From the NCBI RefSeq assembly GCF_013284245.2, contig NZ_CP085876.1:5048001-5112000 (forward strand): DNA of 64,000 nt, written 5' to 3'. The translations under genes and the position numbers were made by a program. Below, in pieces: positions 33,379 to 41,442 of the stretch (positions within the stretch are counted from its first letter, which is position 1; each line of letters begins with the position of its first letter). The stretch is from Brevibacillus sp. DP1.3A. Its GTDB lineage: Bacteria > Bacillota > Bacilli > Brevibacillales > Brevibacillaceae. The notes under the pieces were generated by a model, which was given only the letters and a program-made list of their open reading frames with translations, ran no database searches and had not been told where the DNA came from.

Positions 33379-34551
33379 TTACTTATTCCTGTTATATACA
33401 GCTTCACAAAGGTCAACCGTAAACTGGCCGGACATGCCTTCCAGAGCGGTATTGGTGAACGCCACGACGCTGAGCCGCTGCAAGGGATCGACAAACCATG
33501 AGTGACCATATGTGCCCCCCATACGCCATGTGCCCGGAGATTCAGGGGTGTTTGCGGCGACAGGATCCTTGAGTAGCGTAAAACCAAGACCAAACCCGCG
33601 ACCTGGCCAATAGGCCATTGGCAGATCACCAATCTGATTGGTGGTCAATTCGCGAACCAAAGACTCTGACAAAAGCGGAGATCCTCCCTTGCGCAATGCT
33701 TCCAGCAATTGTAGAAAATCCCCGGCACTGCCAACCATGCCTGCTCCGCCAGAAGGAAAAGCTGCGCTATCAAGTGCCCGACCAGGGGAAAGCCGGAAGC
33801 CCGCCGTGCCCTCTATAAACGGAAGGTGGTCGGGATCAAGCAAAGGTCGAAGCTCTGGCAGATCATTGGCATAAGCCGTTGCAAGTCTTTCGGGGTCTAT
33901 TGCAGTAAAACCCGTATCATGCATCGTAAGCGGTCCTGTTACCAGCGAATGAATAGCCTCATCAAGCGGTGTTTCTGTAACTTTTGCAATGACTGCCCCT
34001 AACACATCGGTCGCAATGGAATATCTCCACTCGGTTCCCGGCGTAGAGAGAAGGGGAACAGAGGCTATCCGGCGCAAGTTTTCTTCCAGCGTGATAACCG
34101 ACTGATCCATGCCATCCGATACCCCGGCTCGTTGATAGGAACCATTTTCCTCTTGAAAGAAGCGGTATGTCAGACCCGCGGTGTGCGTCATTAGGTGTCG
34201 AACTGTTATTGTTGCGTACTCACCGTTTTGCAAACGCGGCCGAAACTCCGGCAGCCAACGATCAACGCGGTCGTCAAGTTGTAACCTCCCTTGCGCAACG
34301 AGCACGAGAGCAGCCGTTGAAACGATGGGTTTCGTTACCGATGCCAGCCGGAATAACGTCTCTTCTCTCATGGGCCGATTTTCCTCTCGGTCAGCAAAAC
34401 CGGCTGCACGGCTATAAACCAGTTCCCCATCTATCGCTACTTTAATGACCGCACCAACCAATCGCTTCTCGTACAGCGTTCGCTCGATGACCTCATCAAT
34501 ACGATCTGCCAAATGTTCCAGATCATTTTTTCTTGCATAAAGTGTACTCAA
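33379..34551 (-). CDS. Serine hydrolase of the class C beta-lactamase family
   Basis: 390 residues, no signal peptide. Motifs: S71-V-T-K74, a Y-S-I in EWRYSIATDV where Y-x-N is usual, and GGTYGHS near the C-terminus. Similar to EstB/LovD-like esterases. It shares fold but not close sequence with the serine hydrolases at 8823 and 51047. Divergent from an Lrp-type regulator that may control it. The start ATG at 34551 has GAAAGGAT upstream. Confidence 0.86.
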   Translation of the reverse strand: MSTLYARKNDLEHLADRIDEVIERTLYEKRLVGAVIKVAIDGELVYSRAAGFADREENRPMREETLFRLASVTKPIVSTAALVLVAQGRLQLDDRVDRWLPEFRPRLQNGEYATITVRHLMTHTAGLTYRFFQEENGSYQRAGVSDGMDQSVITLEENLRRIASVPLLSTPGTEWRYSIATDVLGAVIAKVTETPLDEAIHSLVTGPLTMHDTGFTAIDPERLATAYANDLPELRPLLDPDHLPFIEGTAGFRLSPGRALDSAAFPSGGAGMVGSAGDFLQLLEALRKGGSPLLSESLVRELTTNQIGDLPMAYWPGRGFGLGFTLLKDPVAANTPESPGTWRMGGTYGHSWFVDPLQRLSVVAFTNTALEGMSGQFTVDLCEAVYNRNK

Positions 34552-34605
34552 CTCTTTTCATCCTTTCGAAATAGTTAAAGCCTTCACCGCTTTACTATTG
34601 TAAGT

Positions 34606-34621
34606 TAATTTTATAAAATTA
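34606..34621. promoter_or_regulatory. AT-rich palindrome, candidate Lrp site
   Basis: TAATTTTATAAAATTA is a perfect 16-base palindrome in the 173-base gap between the divergent serine hydrolase and Lrp genes; GTAATTACATAACGTAAT lies close by. AT-rich dyads suit Lrp/AsnC proteins. Confidence 0.45.
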
Positions 34622-34724
34622 GTTAAGGTAATTACATAACGTAATCAAGTTAGATGTGCTTCTTCACGAATAAATTCAAGAAGTTTGATAGCAAATACTT
34701 ATAAATCAAAAGGAGACGATATTG

Positions 34725-35177
34725 ATGGATCACGTTGATAAGCAAATCCTTTACCACCTGCAAAACCAAGCGAGGATTTCCATGACTGACCTCGGAAAAT
34801 TTGTAGGATTATCACAGCCCGCGGTGACGGAGAGGGTGAAACGTTTGGAGGAAAAAGGGGTCATAAGCGAGTATCGCACCATCATTTGCCCTGAAAAAGT
34901 GGGAAAGCATACGGTAGCCTTTATCCTGTTTCATACGAGAGATTGTCACGCTTTCCTTGATTTTTGCCGCTCCACTCCCGATGTTGTGGAATGTTATCGT
35001 ATCAGTGGGGAACACAATTACCTCTTGAAAGTCATGACCGAATCCACCCAAGCCCTCGAGGAATTCGGAAATCAATCTGATAAATACGGAACCTACACGA
35101 CGCTGATCGTGATGTCATCGCCTATCGACTATAAATTTCTAATACCTTCTTTTGATGACGCAAACTTACTGCGATAG
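34725..35177 (+). CDS. Lrp/AsnC-family regulator
   Basis: 150 residues: N-terminal helix-turn-helix (MTDLGKFVGLSQPAVTERVKRL) and C-terminal RAM domain (VVECYRISGEHNYLLKV). AGGAG at 34711-34715 is nine bases before the ATG at 34725; a TTG one codon upstream is less likely. It probably senses an amino acid and regulates itself and the divergent serine hydrolase/MFS pair. A strong terminator follows. Confidence 0.9.
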   Translation: MDHVDKQILYHLQNQARISMTDLGKFVGLSQPAVTERVKRLEEKGVISEYRTIICPEKVGKHTVAFILFHTRDCHAFLDFCRSTPDVVECYRISGEHNYLLKVMTESTQALEEFGNQSDKYGTYTTLIVMSSPIDYKFLIPSFDDANLLR

Positions 35178-35225
35178 CTGGAAACGAAAAAACAGCATGA
35201 AAAAAGGAATCCGATACTGAATCTG

Positions 35226-35253
35226 AAGCCCTCTCAGTTGAGAGGGCTTTTTG
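35226..35253 (+). terminator. Intrinsic terminator of the Lrp gene
   Basis: AAGCCCTCTC-AGTT-GAGAGGGCTTTTT, a perfect stem with T tract. Confidence 0.92.
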
Positions 35254-35306
35254 GCATCGGGAAATATTGAAGGTAAACCTTTAGGTTTAGGAATGTTAGG
35301 GGGCCG

Positions 35307-35443
35307 TTAGCGAAATATATCGACTACTATAACAGCAAGCGAATCAAGACAAAATTAAAAGGCTTGAGTCCAGTACAATACCGAACTCAAACCCTTCAGA
35401 TTGCTTAAATATAATACGTGTCCAACTTTATGGAGTCACTTCA
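35307..35443 (+). mobile_element. IS3-family OrfB C-terminal remnant with right end
   Basis: The plus strand encodes [18 protein letters not shown] followed by [14 protein letters not shown] and a stop at 35406, the usual C-terminus of IS150-type OrfB (YYN-K-RI, LSP-YR). It is followed by TGTCCAACTTTATGGAGTCA at 35419-35438, extending to 35443; its complement resembles the left end at 31906-31918 (TGAA-TG-x-x-CCAT...GACA). The rest of the element is absent. Confidence 0.82.
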
Positions 35444-35458
35444 ACACTTTATTTTCGT

Positions 35459-35526
35459 GTTTTGACTGGCTTGTTTGTATGGGTGGATTGCATAGTCTAA
35501 TACTTTATTTTCTTTGAACACCAGAC
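35459..35526 (-). pseudogene. Short gene-end remnant (paralogue of 31919-31984)
   Basis: The minus strand encodes VFKENKVLDYAIHPYKQASQ, then NTKIKC and a stop. It lies between the GNAT pseudogene and the IS3 right end. Family not recognised; see the paired copy near 31.95 kb. Confidence 0.4.
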
Positions 35527-35539
35527 GCCTTTTTCCTCA

Positions 35540-35727
35540 CTACGTTCGGGCGGTCTGCTCTACTTGATTGAGAAGTGCGGTCCCGATTCCTTTGTTTTCG
35601 CTTACGCTGTCCAAGGAAATGATTTCACATTCCCACTGGAGATGACCATTTGTGGACTTCCCCAGCGTTTGATGAAAAATTCAGTGATGACGTTTTTGTC
35701 CAGTTCGCTTGTTGAATTCATCTGCAT
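35540..35727 (-). pseudogene. Broken GNAT acetyltransferase
   Basis: With a good ribosome site (GAGGTGA), the ATG at 35727 starts a frame reading FFIKRWGSPQMVISSGN and ending at a TAA (35596). In another frame the same DNA continues CEIISLDSVSENKGIGTALL, then NQVEQ, which is the acetyl-CoA-binding part of the GNAT fold (the usual R/Q-x-x-G-x-G/A being ENKGIGTALL). About 30 codons between the two parts are missing, and the frame is shifted. Non-functional. Confidence 0.75.
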
Positions 35728-35750
35728 AGCATTCACCTCTCCAAAATGAT

Positions 35751-35784
35751 AAAAAAAGCCCTCGCTTTTGAGTCAGCAAGGGCT
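35751..35784 (-). terminator. Terminator of the NAD-salvage operon
   Basis: On the minus strand AGCCCTTGC...GCGAGGGCT followed by TTTTTTT, just after the quinone oxidoreductase stop. Confidence 0.88.
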
Positions 35785-35792
35785 CCACATCA

Positions 35793-36773
35793 TTATGACC
35801 GCACATCCAGCAGTACTTTTCCCGTGCTCGCCCTGCTCTCGACCAACGCATGGGCGCTCGCTGCGTCTTCCAATGCAAAATGCTTGCCGATCTTGATGTC
35901 GAGCTGGCCATTCGCCAAATACTCCAAGACTTGCTTGGCTGTATCCTGCAACAAGTGTGGACGCAGCTTGCGTGTCGTACCAAAGCTGAAACCTAATACA
36001 GAACGGCAGCTTGCATGCAGATCGATCGTCTTGATCTGACCGATTTCGCCGCTGGCATTGCCGAAATGGACGAGTCGGCCGTACCAAGCGAGGCACTCGA
36101 GACTACGCTCGCTCACCGTTCCGGAAATCGAGTCCAAAATGACATCGGCTCCCGCACCATCCGTCAACGCTCGTACCTTTTCCACAAAATCTTCGCGATC
36201 ATTGCAAATCACGTGGTCGGCACCGGCTGACAAGGCAATTTCCGCCTTTGCTTCATTACCGACAGTGCCGATGACTCGTCCTGCTCCGAGCAGCTTGGCT
36301 AATTGAATCGCCGTTGTCCCGATTCCGCCTGCTGCAGCGTGAATCAGTACGGTTTCCCCTTTGGCAATGCGAGCAACCTTCGCCAGTAGCTGGTACGAAG
36401 TAAATGACACGACTGGGCAAGCGGCTGCTGTTTCCGTGCTGATTTGATCTGGCAGTGCAAAGGTCAAGCTCTCATCCGCCACGATATACTCGGCGTATGA
36501 ACCGTTAGCCGGAAATGCGATGACTCTTTGCCCCACCTTCAGGCTTTGTACCTCTGCCCCCACCTGTTCGATCACGCCAGTCGCGTCGAGTCCCGGGATA
36601 AACGGCAGCTTGGATGCTCCCTTTTTTCCATATCTGGATTTGATATCGGCAAAATTGACACTGGTCATCTCGACGCGGATCAGGACCTGTGTAGGTGACA
36701 TGGTCGGCATCTCGACTTCCGCATATTTCATCGTTTCCGGCCCGCCTAATTCCGTTACCAAAATCGCTTTCAT
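35793..36773 (-). CDS. NADPH:quinone oxidoreductase (zinc-free MDR)
   Basis: 326 residues. The nucleotide-binding loop is HAAAGGIGTTAIQLAKLLGA, and it has no zinc ligands, as in QOR/zeta-crystallin enzymes. Family members reduce quinones or enones with NADPH. GGAGGG precedes the ATG at 36773 (six codons inside the longest frame). It is the last gene of the minus-strand run that begins with the NrtR-like gene, 33 bases after the DUF1802 gene. Confidence 0.88.
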   Translation of the reverse strand: MKAILVTELGGPETMKYAEVEMPTMSPTQVLIRVEMTSVNFADIKSRYGKKGASKLPFIPGLDATGVIEQVGAEVQSLKVGQRVIAFPANGSYAEYIVADESLTFALPDQISTETAAACPVVSFTSYQLLAKVARIAKGETVLIHAAAGGIGTTAIQLAKLLGAGRVIGTVGNEAKAEIALSAGADHVICNDREDFVEKVRALTDGAGADVILDSISGTVSERSLECLAWYGRLVHFGNASGEIGQIKTIDLHASCRSVLGFSFGTTRKLRPHLLQDTAKQVLEYLANGQLDIKIGKHFALEDAASAHALVESRASTGKVLLDVRS

Positions 36774-36806
36774 GAGGAACCCTCCAGACAAGATTGAAAT
36801 GGAATG

Positions 36807-37394
36807 TTAGTTTTGCAGAATGGTCATGATTGCGGCTTTTTTCGCTGCGAACTCCTCGTCGGAAAGCACAGGGGTAAACGCTGCTCGCGGAATGTCCACC
36901 AATAGTTCATGCCAAGATTTGCAGCCTTGATAAGCAGCGTCAATCGGGATTTCTACAGGCTGCTCAATTCGATACATCCGCACGAACAAAATGTGAAGCG
37001 GCTGTTTTTTCTTCCAATGCAAACGTACATCTGCGAAATTATCCGTCCAGATGTGGAAGGGCGAAAGTGCACGCAGCTTGGCTTCGTCCATCAACTCAAC
37101 ATCGTCGGTTACTTCGGCAAAATATTCGATCATCACGGTCTTCTTGTCCATTGTCCAGCCTTCGAGGGTCGCGTCTAACAGATGTTGGTAGTCTGCCTTT
37201 ACCATGTCGCGCTTCTGGTGCTCATAGGTCGGATACAAATAAAATTGATTATTTTCCAAGCGGAATTCTCGTGTTTCTTCGTATAATCCACCCTTGCGGA
37301 TCGTGATGATCTGCTCACCTTCTCCAAGTGCTTTGACGGCGACTGCCCATTCCTTCAAGCTAAGGGGGGATAGCGGCTGTACGATCGACTGCAT
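36807..37394 (-). CDS. DUF1802-family protein
   Basis: 195 residues. The N-terminal LKEWAVAVKALGEGEQIITI and RKGG followed by LYPTYEHQ fit DUF1802, a family of unknown function found in Bacillales and cyanobacteria. The protein is soluble. It lies 41 bases after nadR on the same strand, so a link with NAD metabolism is possible but unproven. Confidence 0.8.
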   Translation of the reverse strand: MQSIVQPLSPLSLKEWAVAVKALGEGEQIITIRKGGLYEETREFRLENNQFYLYPTYEHQKRDMVKADYQHLLDATLEGWTMDKKTVMIEYFAEVTDDVELMDEAKLRALSPFHIWTDNFADVRLHWKKKQPLHILFVRMYRIEQPVEIPIDAAYQGCKSWHELLVDIPRAAFTPVLSDEEFAAKKAAIMTILQN

Positions 37395-37435
37395 GCAGCA
37401 CGGCTCCCTTCTACTGTCAGAATCGTTTGATGACT

Positions 37436-38494
37436 TTAGTCTAGCCCAATTCCAGCTCGTTGAGAAGTCGTCTTCAACAGTTGATCGACATGCTGCATAG
37501 CTCCTTGCAGTCTCTCGGCATAATTTCCTCGCAGTGTCACGTACGTAATTCCCCGCTCATCCAGCATCTGGCGCAGTTTTTCATGATTGTGCAGGCGTAC
37601 TTGCTCTTCTCCGTGCACGCGCAGTCCATCATCCACCCACGCGACATCTGGCTCCATGAACAGCCATAAATCATATGCTTGCTCGTCGGCAACCTGGTCG
37701 AGAACAGGGAAGGTTTGCCCGGTGTACAGTTCGGAGTAAAACTGGGTGACAATCGCTTCGGTATCGATGAACAAGAGCTTGTTGGCTTTCTGGAGCGCTT
37801 CGTACTCTTTCATTTTGTGACCATACGCAATATGCGGGAAATACTCCGGTGTCAAAATCGTATCGCAGCCCCCAACCTCTTCGCAGATTGTTCGTCCATA
37901 CTCCTCGACAAACACGGTGTTGTAGATTTTCGCAAGATAACGGGTCAAGGTCGATTTCCCGCAGCTCTCTGTTCCTACCACCACTACCTTTTTGACGAAA
38001 TAGGGCTGAACAACAGTCGGGATGTGCTGCCAATGGGTGTAGACCCCTTCATTGCGAATTTGAGTAGCGGAAATCGGTACTTGGCTGCGTGATTCATCGA
38101 GAATGATGTGCGCTGCCTCCGGGTATAAACGGCGAAAAATCAGATCGTAGGAGGGCTCGGAGCTGAAAACTAGATCAATTTTTTTCCCAATCATGCGTTT
38201 GATGTCCGCTGCTCCTGCCTCCCAATCGTAGCTCTCGTCGCTATCCGCAAGATCTTCGACTGCAAGCACGCGAACATTTTCCATGTCCTTCACCAGCGTA
38301 GACAGCCATCTCAATCTCACTTCATAGCGAATTGGCTTGATTCCTGCCTTCTCACACAGCTTTCGGTCGCGAGTAGGGCTGTGCGAGAGAACGACGTACA
38401 GCTCGTCGCAGCGGCAGGCCGCCTGTGTAATTGCGTATACATGTCCTTGATGCAGTGGCAAAAATTTGCCGCCAATGAAGCCTACGCCCCCCAT
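37436..38494 (-). CDS. nadR: NadR: NMN adenylyltransferase/ribosylnicotinamide kinase
   Basis: 352 residues. The N-terminal nucleotidyltransferase domain has GKFLPLHQGH and ISATQIR. The C-terminal kinase domain has the P-loop GTESCGKST. It lacks the helix-turn-helix of the enteric NadR repressor, so it is purely enzymatic. It phosphorylates imported nicotinamide riboside to NMN and adenylates it to NAD. GGGAGGAG sets the ATG at 38494, 44 codons inside the longer frame and overlapping the pnuC end by 13 bases, a tight operon junction. Confidence 0.93.
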   Translation of the reverse strand: MGGVGFIGGKFLPLHQGHVYAITQAACRCDELYVVLSHSPTRDRKLCEKAGIKPIRYEVRLRWLSTLVKDMENVRVLAVEDLADSDESYDWEAGAADIKRMIGKKIDLVFSSEPSYDLIFRRLYPEAAHIILDESRSQVPISATQIRNEGVYTHWQHIPTVVQPYFVKKVVVVGTESCGKSTLTRYLAKIYNTVFVEEYGRTICEEVGGCDTILTPEYFPHIAYGHKMKEYEALQKANKLLFIDTEAIVTQFYSELYTGQTFPVLDQVADEQAYDLWLFMEPDVAWVDDGLRVHGEEQVRLHNHEKLRQMLDERGITYVTLRGNYAERLQGAMQHVDQLLKTTSQRAGIGLD

Positions 38495-39195
38495 GTCTGC
38501 TCCTCCCTTTGCTTGCGGTACTGCCGAACCCAGTTCATCAATCCGTAGATGGCATTCACCAAATAAGCAGACCACATGACCAGCATCGAGATATCGCTTC
38601 CGTCCTTCAAAAACGCTACCAGCCACATGTAAATCGTGAACAAATCAATGATGATCCAGACCACCCACTGCTCGACCAAACGCTTCACCATGAAGAGCAT
38701 GGCGATGACGGAGAGAACAGCCGTCAAGGAATCGACAAAAGGCAAGGCCCCGCCCATTTGCTTCAATACAAACCCGTAAGCAATCGTTGCAATGATGCTC
38801 AAGACCGTCCACCAGATGCGTGCTTGGCTGGACAAAATGGTAATCTTAACGTCATTTTGCTTGACTTCGGACACGCGGTTTTTACGCCACAGGTAGAGTC
38901 CAATGAATTGCATCGGCAAAAAATAGAGAAGATTCAGCATTACCTCGCCATAGTACTTTTGCCCATAGGCGACGAACGCGTACAAAATCACATTGATGAT
39001 ACCCGGGTAGTAGCTCCACGTCTTTCCTTTGGCGACGAGCACGACACTCAGCATCCCTGTTAAAGACGCGATCAAGCCGATTAATGTATCATCCAGTGCG
39101 AAATACAAATAGAGGGTAACGAGAGTAAACGAGATGAGCCATACTTTTTCAAACCAATTCCAGTCTGCTAAAAAGCCGGTGCTTTTCGCATTCAT
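38482..39195 (-). CDS. pnuC: PnuC nicotinamide riboside transporter
   Basis: 237 residues with seven to eight membrane helices. W-x-x-Y/Q motifs such as TWSYYPGIINVILYAFVAY and AQWVVWIIIDL fit PnuC substrate-site helices. It imports nicotinamide riboside, which NadR traps by phosphorylation. Overlaps the upstream PARG-like gene by four bases (ATGA) and nadR by 13. GGAGAG precedes the ATG. Confidence 0.92.
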   Translation of the reverse strand: MNAKSTGFLADWNWFEKVWLISFTLVTLYLYFALDDTLIGLIASLTGMLSVVLVAKGKTWSYYPGIINVILYAFVAYGQKYYGEVMLNLLYFLPMQFIGLYLWRKNRVSEVKQNDVKITILSSQARIWWTVLSIIATIAYGFVLKQMGGALPFVDSLTAVLSVIAMLFMVKRLVEQWVVWIIIDLFTIYMWLVAFLKDGSDISMLVMWSAYLVNAIYGLMNWVRQYRKQREEQTWGA

Positions 39196-40052
39196 GCGAA
39201 TCTCTCCTTGAACGCTCGCAGGTTTTCCTGGCGCGCAGAATTGTCGTAGACAGCAAAAATGATATGGTCAAAAAGCTGTGCATACTGTTCCTCGATCAAA
39301 ACAGTCGCAAAGTAATCTGCTACGTCCTCCGCTTTGTTGCGGAATACTCCGCAGCCGTATGCTCCCAAAATGATCGTCCGGTGGTTATGAATGGCTGCTG
39401 TCCGCAAAATTTTCCGAATGCGCTCCTTCATGACAGGGCCAATCTTCACGATATTTTCAGGCTCTCGCTCACGAACAACCCCAGCATTCACGGCAGGCGC
39501 CGTAATAAAAGATAAGAGGTAGGGGTCATTCAAAAGCTGATCGCTTTGATCGCGGAGCACGGGGACCCGCGGTGAATAAATCATGTAGTCAGAATAAAAG
39601 CAGGTTTTCAACTGGCGGTGATATGTGTACATTTCCTCCATTTGCACGATGCAAAGATACAGCCCGGAGGAACGCGCCAAGCTCTCTTCCTGCGCCTGGC
39701 TTCCCCCGAGGAATCCTCCACCCGGATTTTTGGCGGAAGCAAAATTCAAGCATACAGCATCTGCTCGCTTCTCGTGAACGATGAGGCGCTTGGCTGCATC
39801 CAGGCTGGATTCCGAGGTAACCTCGACCTTGGCACGAAGCTTTGCAGCCGTTGTTTGATGCGATGGTAGTGGCACTGTGTCTGCTGCCAAATCATTTGGC
39901 CGATACAGAACCGACTGGCTGACGGCAGAAGCTAGATTCTCCGTAATGCTCTTCTTTTCTCCTGCTTTATTCACGTAGTAACCCTGCTCTATGATTTGCA
40001 GTGTCTCTTGCGCGATTCGTACGCGAACGCTTCGATTGTGTCCCTGATTCAT
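39192..40052 (-). CDS. Bacterial-type poly(ADP-ribose) glycohydrolase (DUF2263)
   Basis: 286 residues. The PARG signature GGG-X7-QEE is complete at residues 111-123 (GGGFLGGSQAQEE), preceded by NFASAKNP as in microbial PARG (TIGR02452). Family enzymes release ADP-ribose from poly- or mono-ADP-ribosylated targets. Being second in an operon whose first gene resembles the ADP-ribose-responsive regulator NrtR, it could generate the regulator's ligand. GGGAGGAAA precedes the ATG. No ADP-ribosyltransferase gene is adjacent. Confidence 0.9.
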   Translation of the reverse strand: MNQGHNRSVRVRIAQETLQIIEQGYYVNKAGEKKSITENLASAVSQSVLYRPNDLAADTVPLPSHQTTAAKLRAKVEVTSESSLDAAKRLIVHEKRADAVCLNFASAKNPGGGFLGGSQAQEESLARSSGLYLCIVQMEEMYTYHRQLKTCFYSDYMIYSPRVPVLRDQSDQLLNDPYLLSFITAPAVNAGVVREREPENIVKIGPVMKERIRKILRTAAIHNHRTIILGAYGCGVFRNKAEDVADYFATVLIEEQYAQLFDHIIFAVYDNSARQENLRAFKERFA

Positions 40053-40076
40053 TGTGATTTCCTCCCTGGTACAGGG

Positions 40077-40985
40077 CTACGTCTGATCCATCCATTCCGG
40101 ATTAAAACGAAAATACTTGGATGGTCGGTGCCCGGCATGTTTTCGATATTGATTCGTTTCCAGCACTTTGTCGGTTACCTTCCTGCGAAACGCCGCAGCC
40201 AACAGCTCACGTCCCAAAATCACTTCGTACACCTGTTGCAGATCGCTTAGCGTGAACAGCTCCGGCATTAAAGCAAAGGCGATGTCCGTGTATTCAATCT
40301 TGTTACGCAATCGTTCCAGAGCGTATTGAATGATTTTGGCGTGATCAAATGCAAGGTTATTCGTCTCTACAATTTCGCGGGTCTCACGTACGGTACGACC
40401 CGTTACTGTTTTGGTGATCTTAATGGTGGCAGACAATTCTTCTCTCTCATGCACAAGTCGCAGCTCCAACCATTTTTCAGTAATGGAGCCGTCAATAGTC
40501 GCCGTCTTTGTTTCTTTCAGCCATTTGTCCTCGATGCGGTACCACTCGGCTTCATCTGCATCATCCCCTGCCTGCAGCTGTAAAGACGAGCTGTCTACCA
40601 AGGCCATGTACGACGTGCTGATGACCCATGTCCGCGGATCTCTGCCCGCATCGCCCCAGGTGTAGAGCTGCTCCAAATAAATGTCGTCTACGTTTGTTTC
40701 CGTACGCAGCTCGCGTCTGGCTGCCTCCTCGAGACTCTCCCCAGGTGTAACAAACCCGCCTGGCAACGCCCATTGGCCGATATACGGATGCTCACCACGC
40801 TTCACGAGCAATATTTTCAACGACTTGGGCGAGAGCTTGCGGTAATTCTCCTCCAGCTCATCCATCACAGTGAATACCAGCATATCGACTGTCACAGACG
40901 GCCGCTCGAATTGGCTGACATCATAAGCCTCCAAGTACTCCAGTTCGGTTTGACCTTGTTTATTTACATGTGATTTTTCTTTCAT
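40077..40985 (-). CDS. nrtR: NrtR-like Nudix transcriptional regulator
   Basis: 302 residues: a Nudix domain (about 28-165) and a C-terminal winged helix (about 225-300, LFTLSDLQQVYEVILGRELL). The Nudix box is degenerate: G77-x5-E83 is present, but R91-E92-L-R-T95-E96-x-N98 replaces R-E-x-x-E-E-x-G, arguing for ligand sensing rather than hydrolysis. NrtR proteins repress NAD biosynthesis and salvage genes and release DNA on binding ADP-ribose. First gene of the pnuC/nadR operon. Its own leader carries a TTTTGTTA/TAACAAAA palindrome. The symbol is by family resemblance. Confidence 0.85.
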   Translation of the reverse strand: MKEKSHVNKQGQTELEYLEAYDVSQFERPSVTVDMLVFTVMDELEENYRKLSPKSLKILLVKRGEHPYIGQWALPGGFVTPGESLEEAARRELRTETNVDDIYLEQLYTWGDAGRDPRTWVISTSYMALVDSSSLQLQAGDDADEAEWYRIEDKWLKETKTATIDGSITEKWLELRLVHEREELSATIKITKTVTGRTVRETREIVETNNLAFDHAKIIQYALERLRNKIEYTDIAFALMPELFTLSDLQQVYEVILGRELLAAAFRRKVTDKVLETNQYRKHAGHRPSKYFRFNPEWMDQT

Positions 40986-41022
40986 TCAATCGCCTCTTTT
41001 AGCTGCTGAATTGTTGTTGTCT

Positions 41023-41039
41023 TTTTGTTATTAACAAAA
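41023..41039. promoter_or_regulatory. Candidate NrtR operator
   Basis: TTTTGTTATTAACAAAA, perfect dyad around one central base, 38 bases upstream of the nrtR-like start; a direct repeat GTTATTA follows at 41041-41047. The position suits autoregulation of the operon. Confidence 0.5.
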
Positions 41040-41139
41040 TGTTATTATCAAGTTGTTGGTATCATATTACTCTTTCCTGTTTTTGGTGTCAATAAAAATT
41101 CCCCACTTTAAAGCAAAGGGCTTTATTTGTAGAAAACAG

Positions 41140-41362
41140 CCGCGTAGAAGAAGCGCAGTTCCAATCAAAGCGCCTCTGGAGCCCCTCCCAGCTCCGGAAT
41201 AAATGGCGGGGAATTTCAGCTTTTATCACATACAAAAACGCTTTAGCGTTTTCGGGTTTGAAGCGCTCCCGCCATTTATTCCGGAGCGGACAGTTGTCAC
41301 CCCTTGCGGGGCGGAGGCCGAAGCGTAGACTGGAAATGCGCTTCTTCCCACAACTACCGCCA
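41140..41362. repeat. Structured intergenic repeat, copy 2 (element E2)
   Basis: Second copy of the element at 12640-12862. The outer arms 41147-41166 and 41328-41347 pair at 18 of 20 positions. The inner stem is a perfect 20-base duplex (41191-41210 with 41268-41287), longer than in copy 1, with paired substitutions (AAAAAA/TTTTTT becomes AATAAA/TTTATT; GCAGG/CCTGC becomes GCGGG/CCCGC). An apical AAAACGCT/AGCGTTTT hairpin is extra. Non-coding; it lies between the nrtR-like promoter and the symporter terminator. Confidence 0.85.
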
Positions 41363-41379
41363 CTTTTTCAAACCAAAGC

Positions 41380-41425
41380 AAAAAAGCCCCCTGCCAGTTC
41401 TTACACTGACAGGAGGCTTCTTCAC
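41380..41425 (-). terminator. Terminator of the dicarboxylate symporter gene
   Basis: AGCC..CTG.CAGT...ACTG.CAG..GGCT stem followed by TTTTTTGC on the minus strand, 18 bases after the stop. Confidence 0.75.
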
Positions 41426-41442
41426 ACTATTTATAGCTTCTA

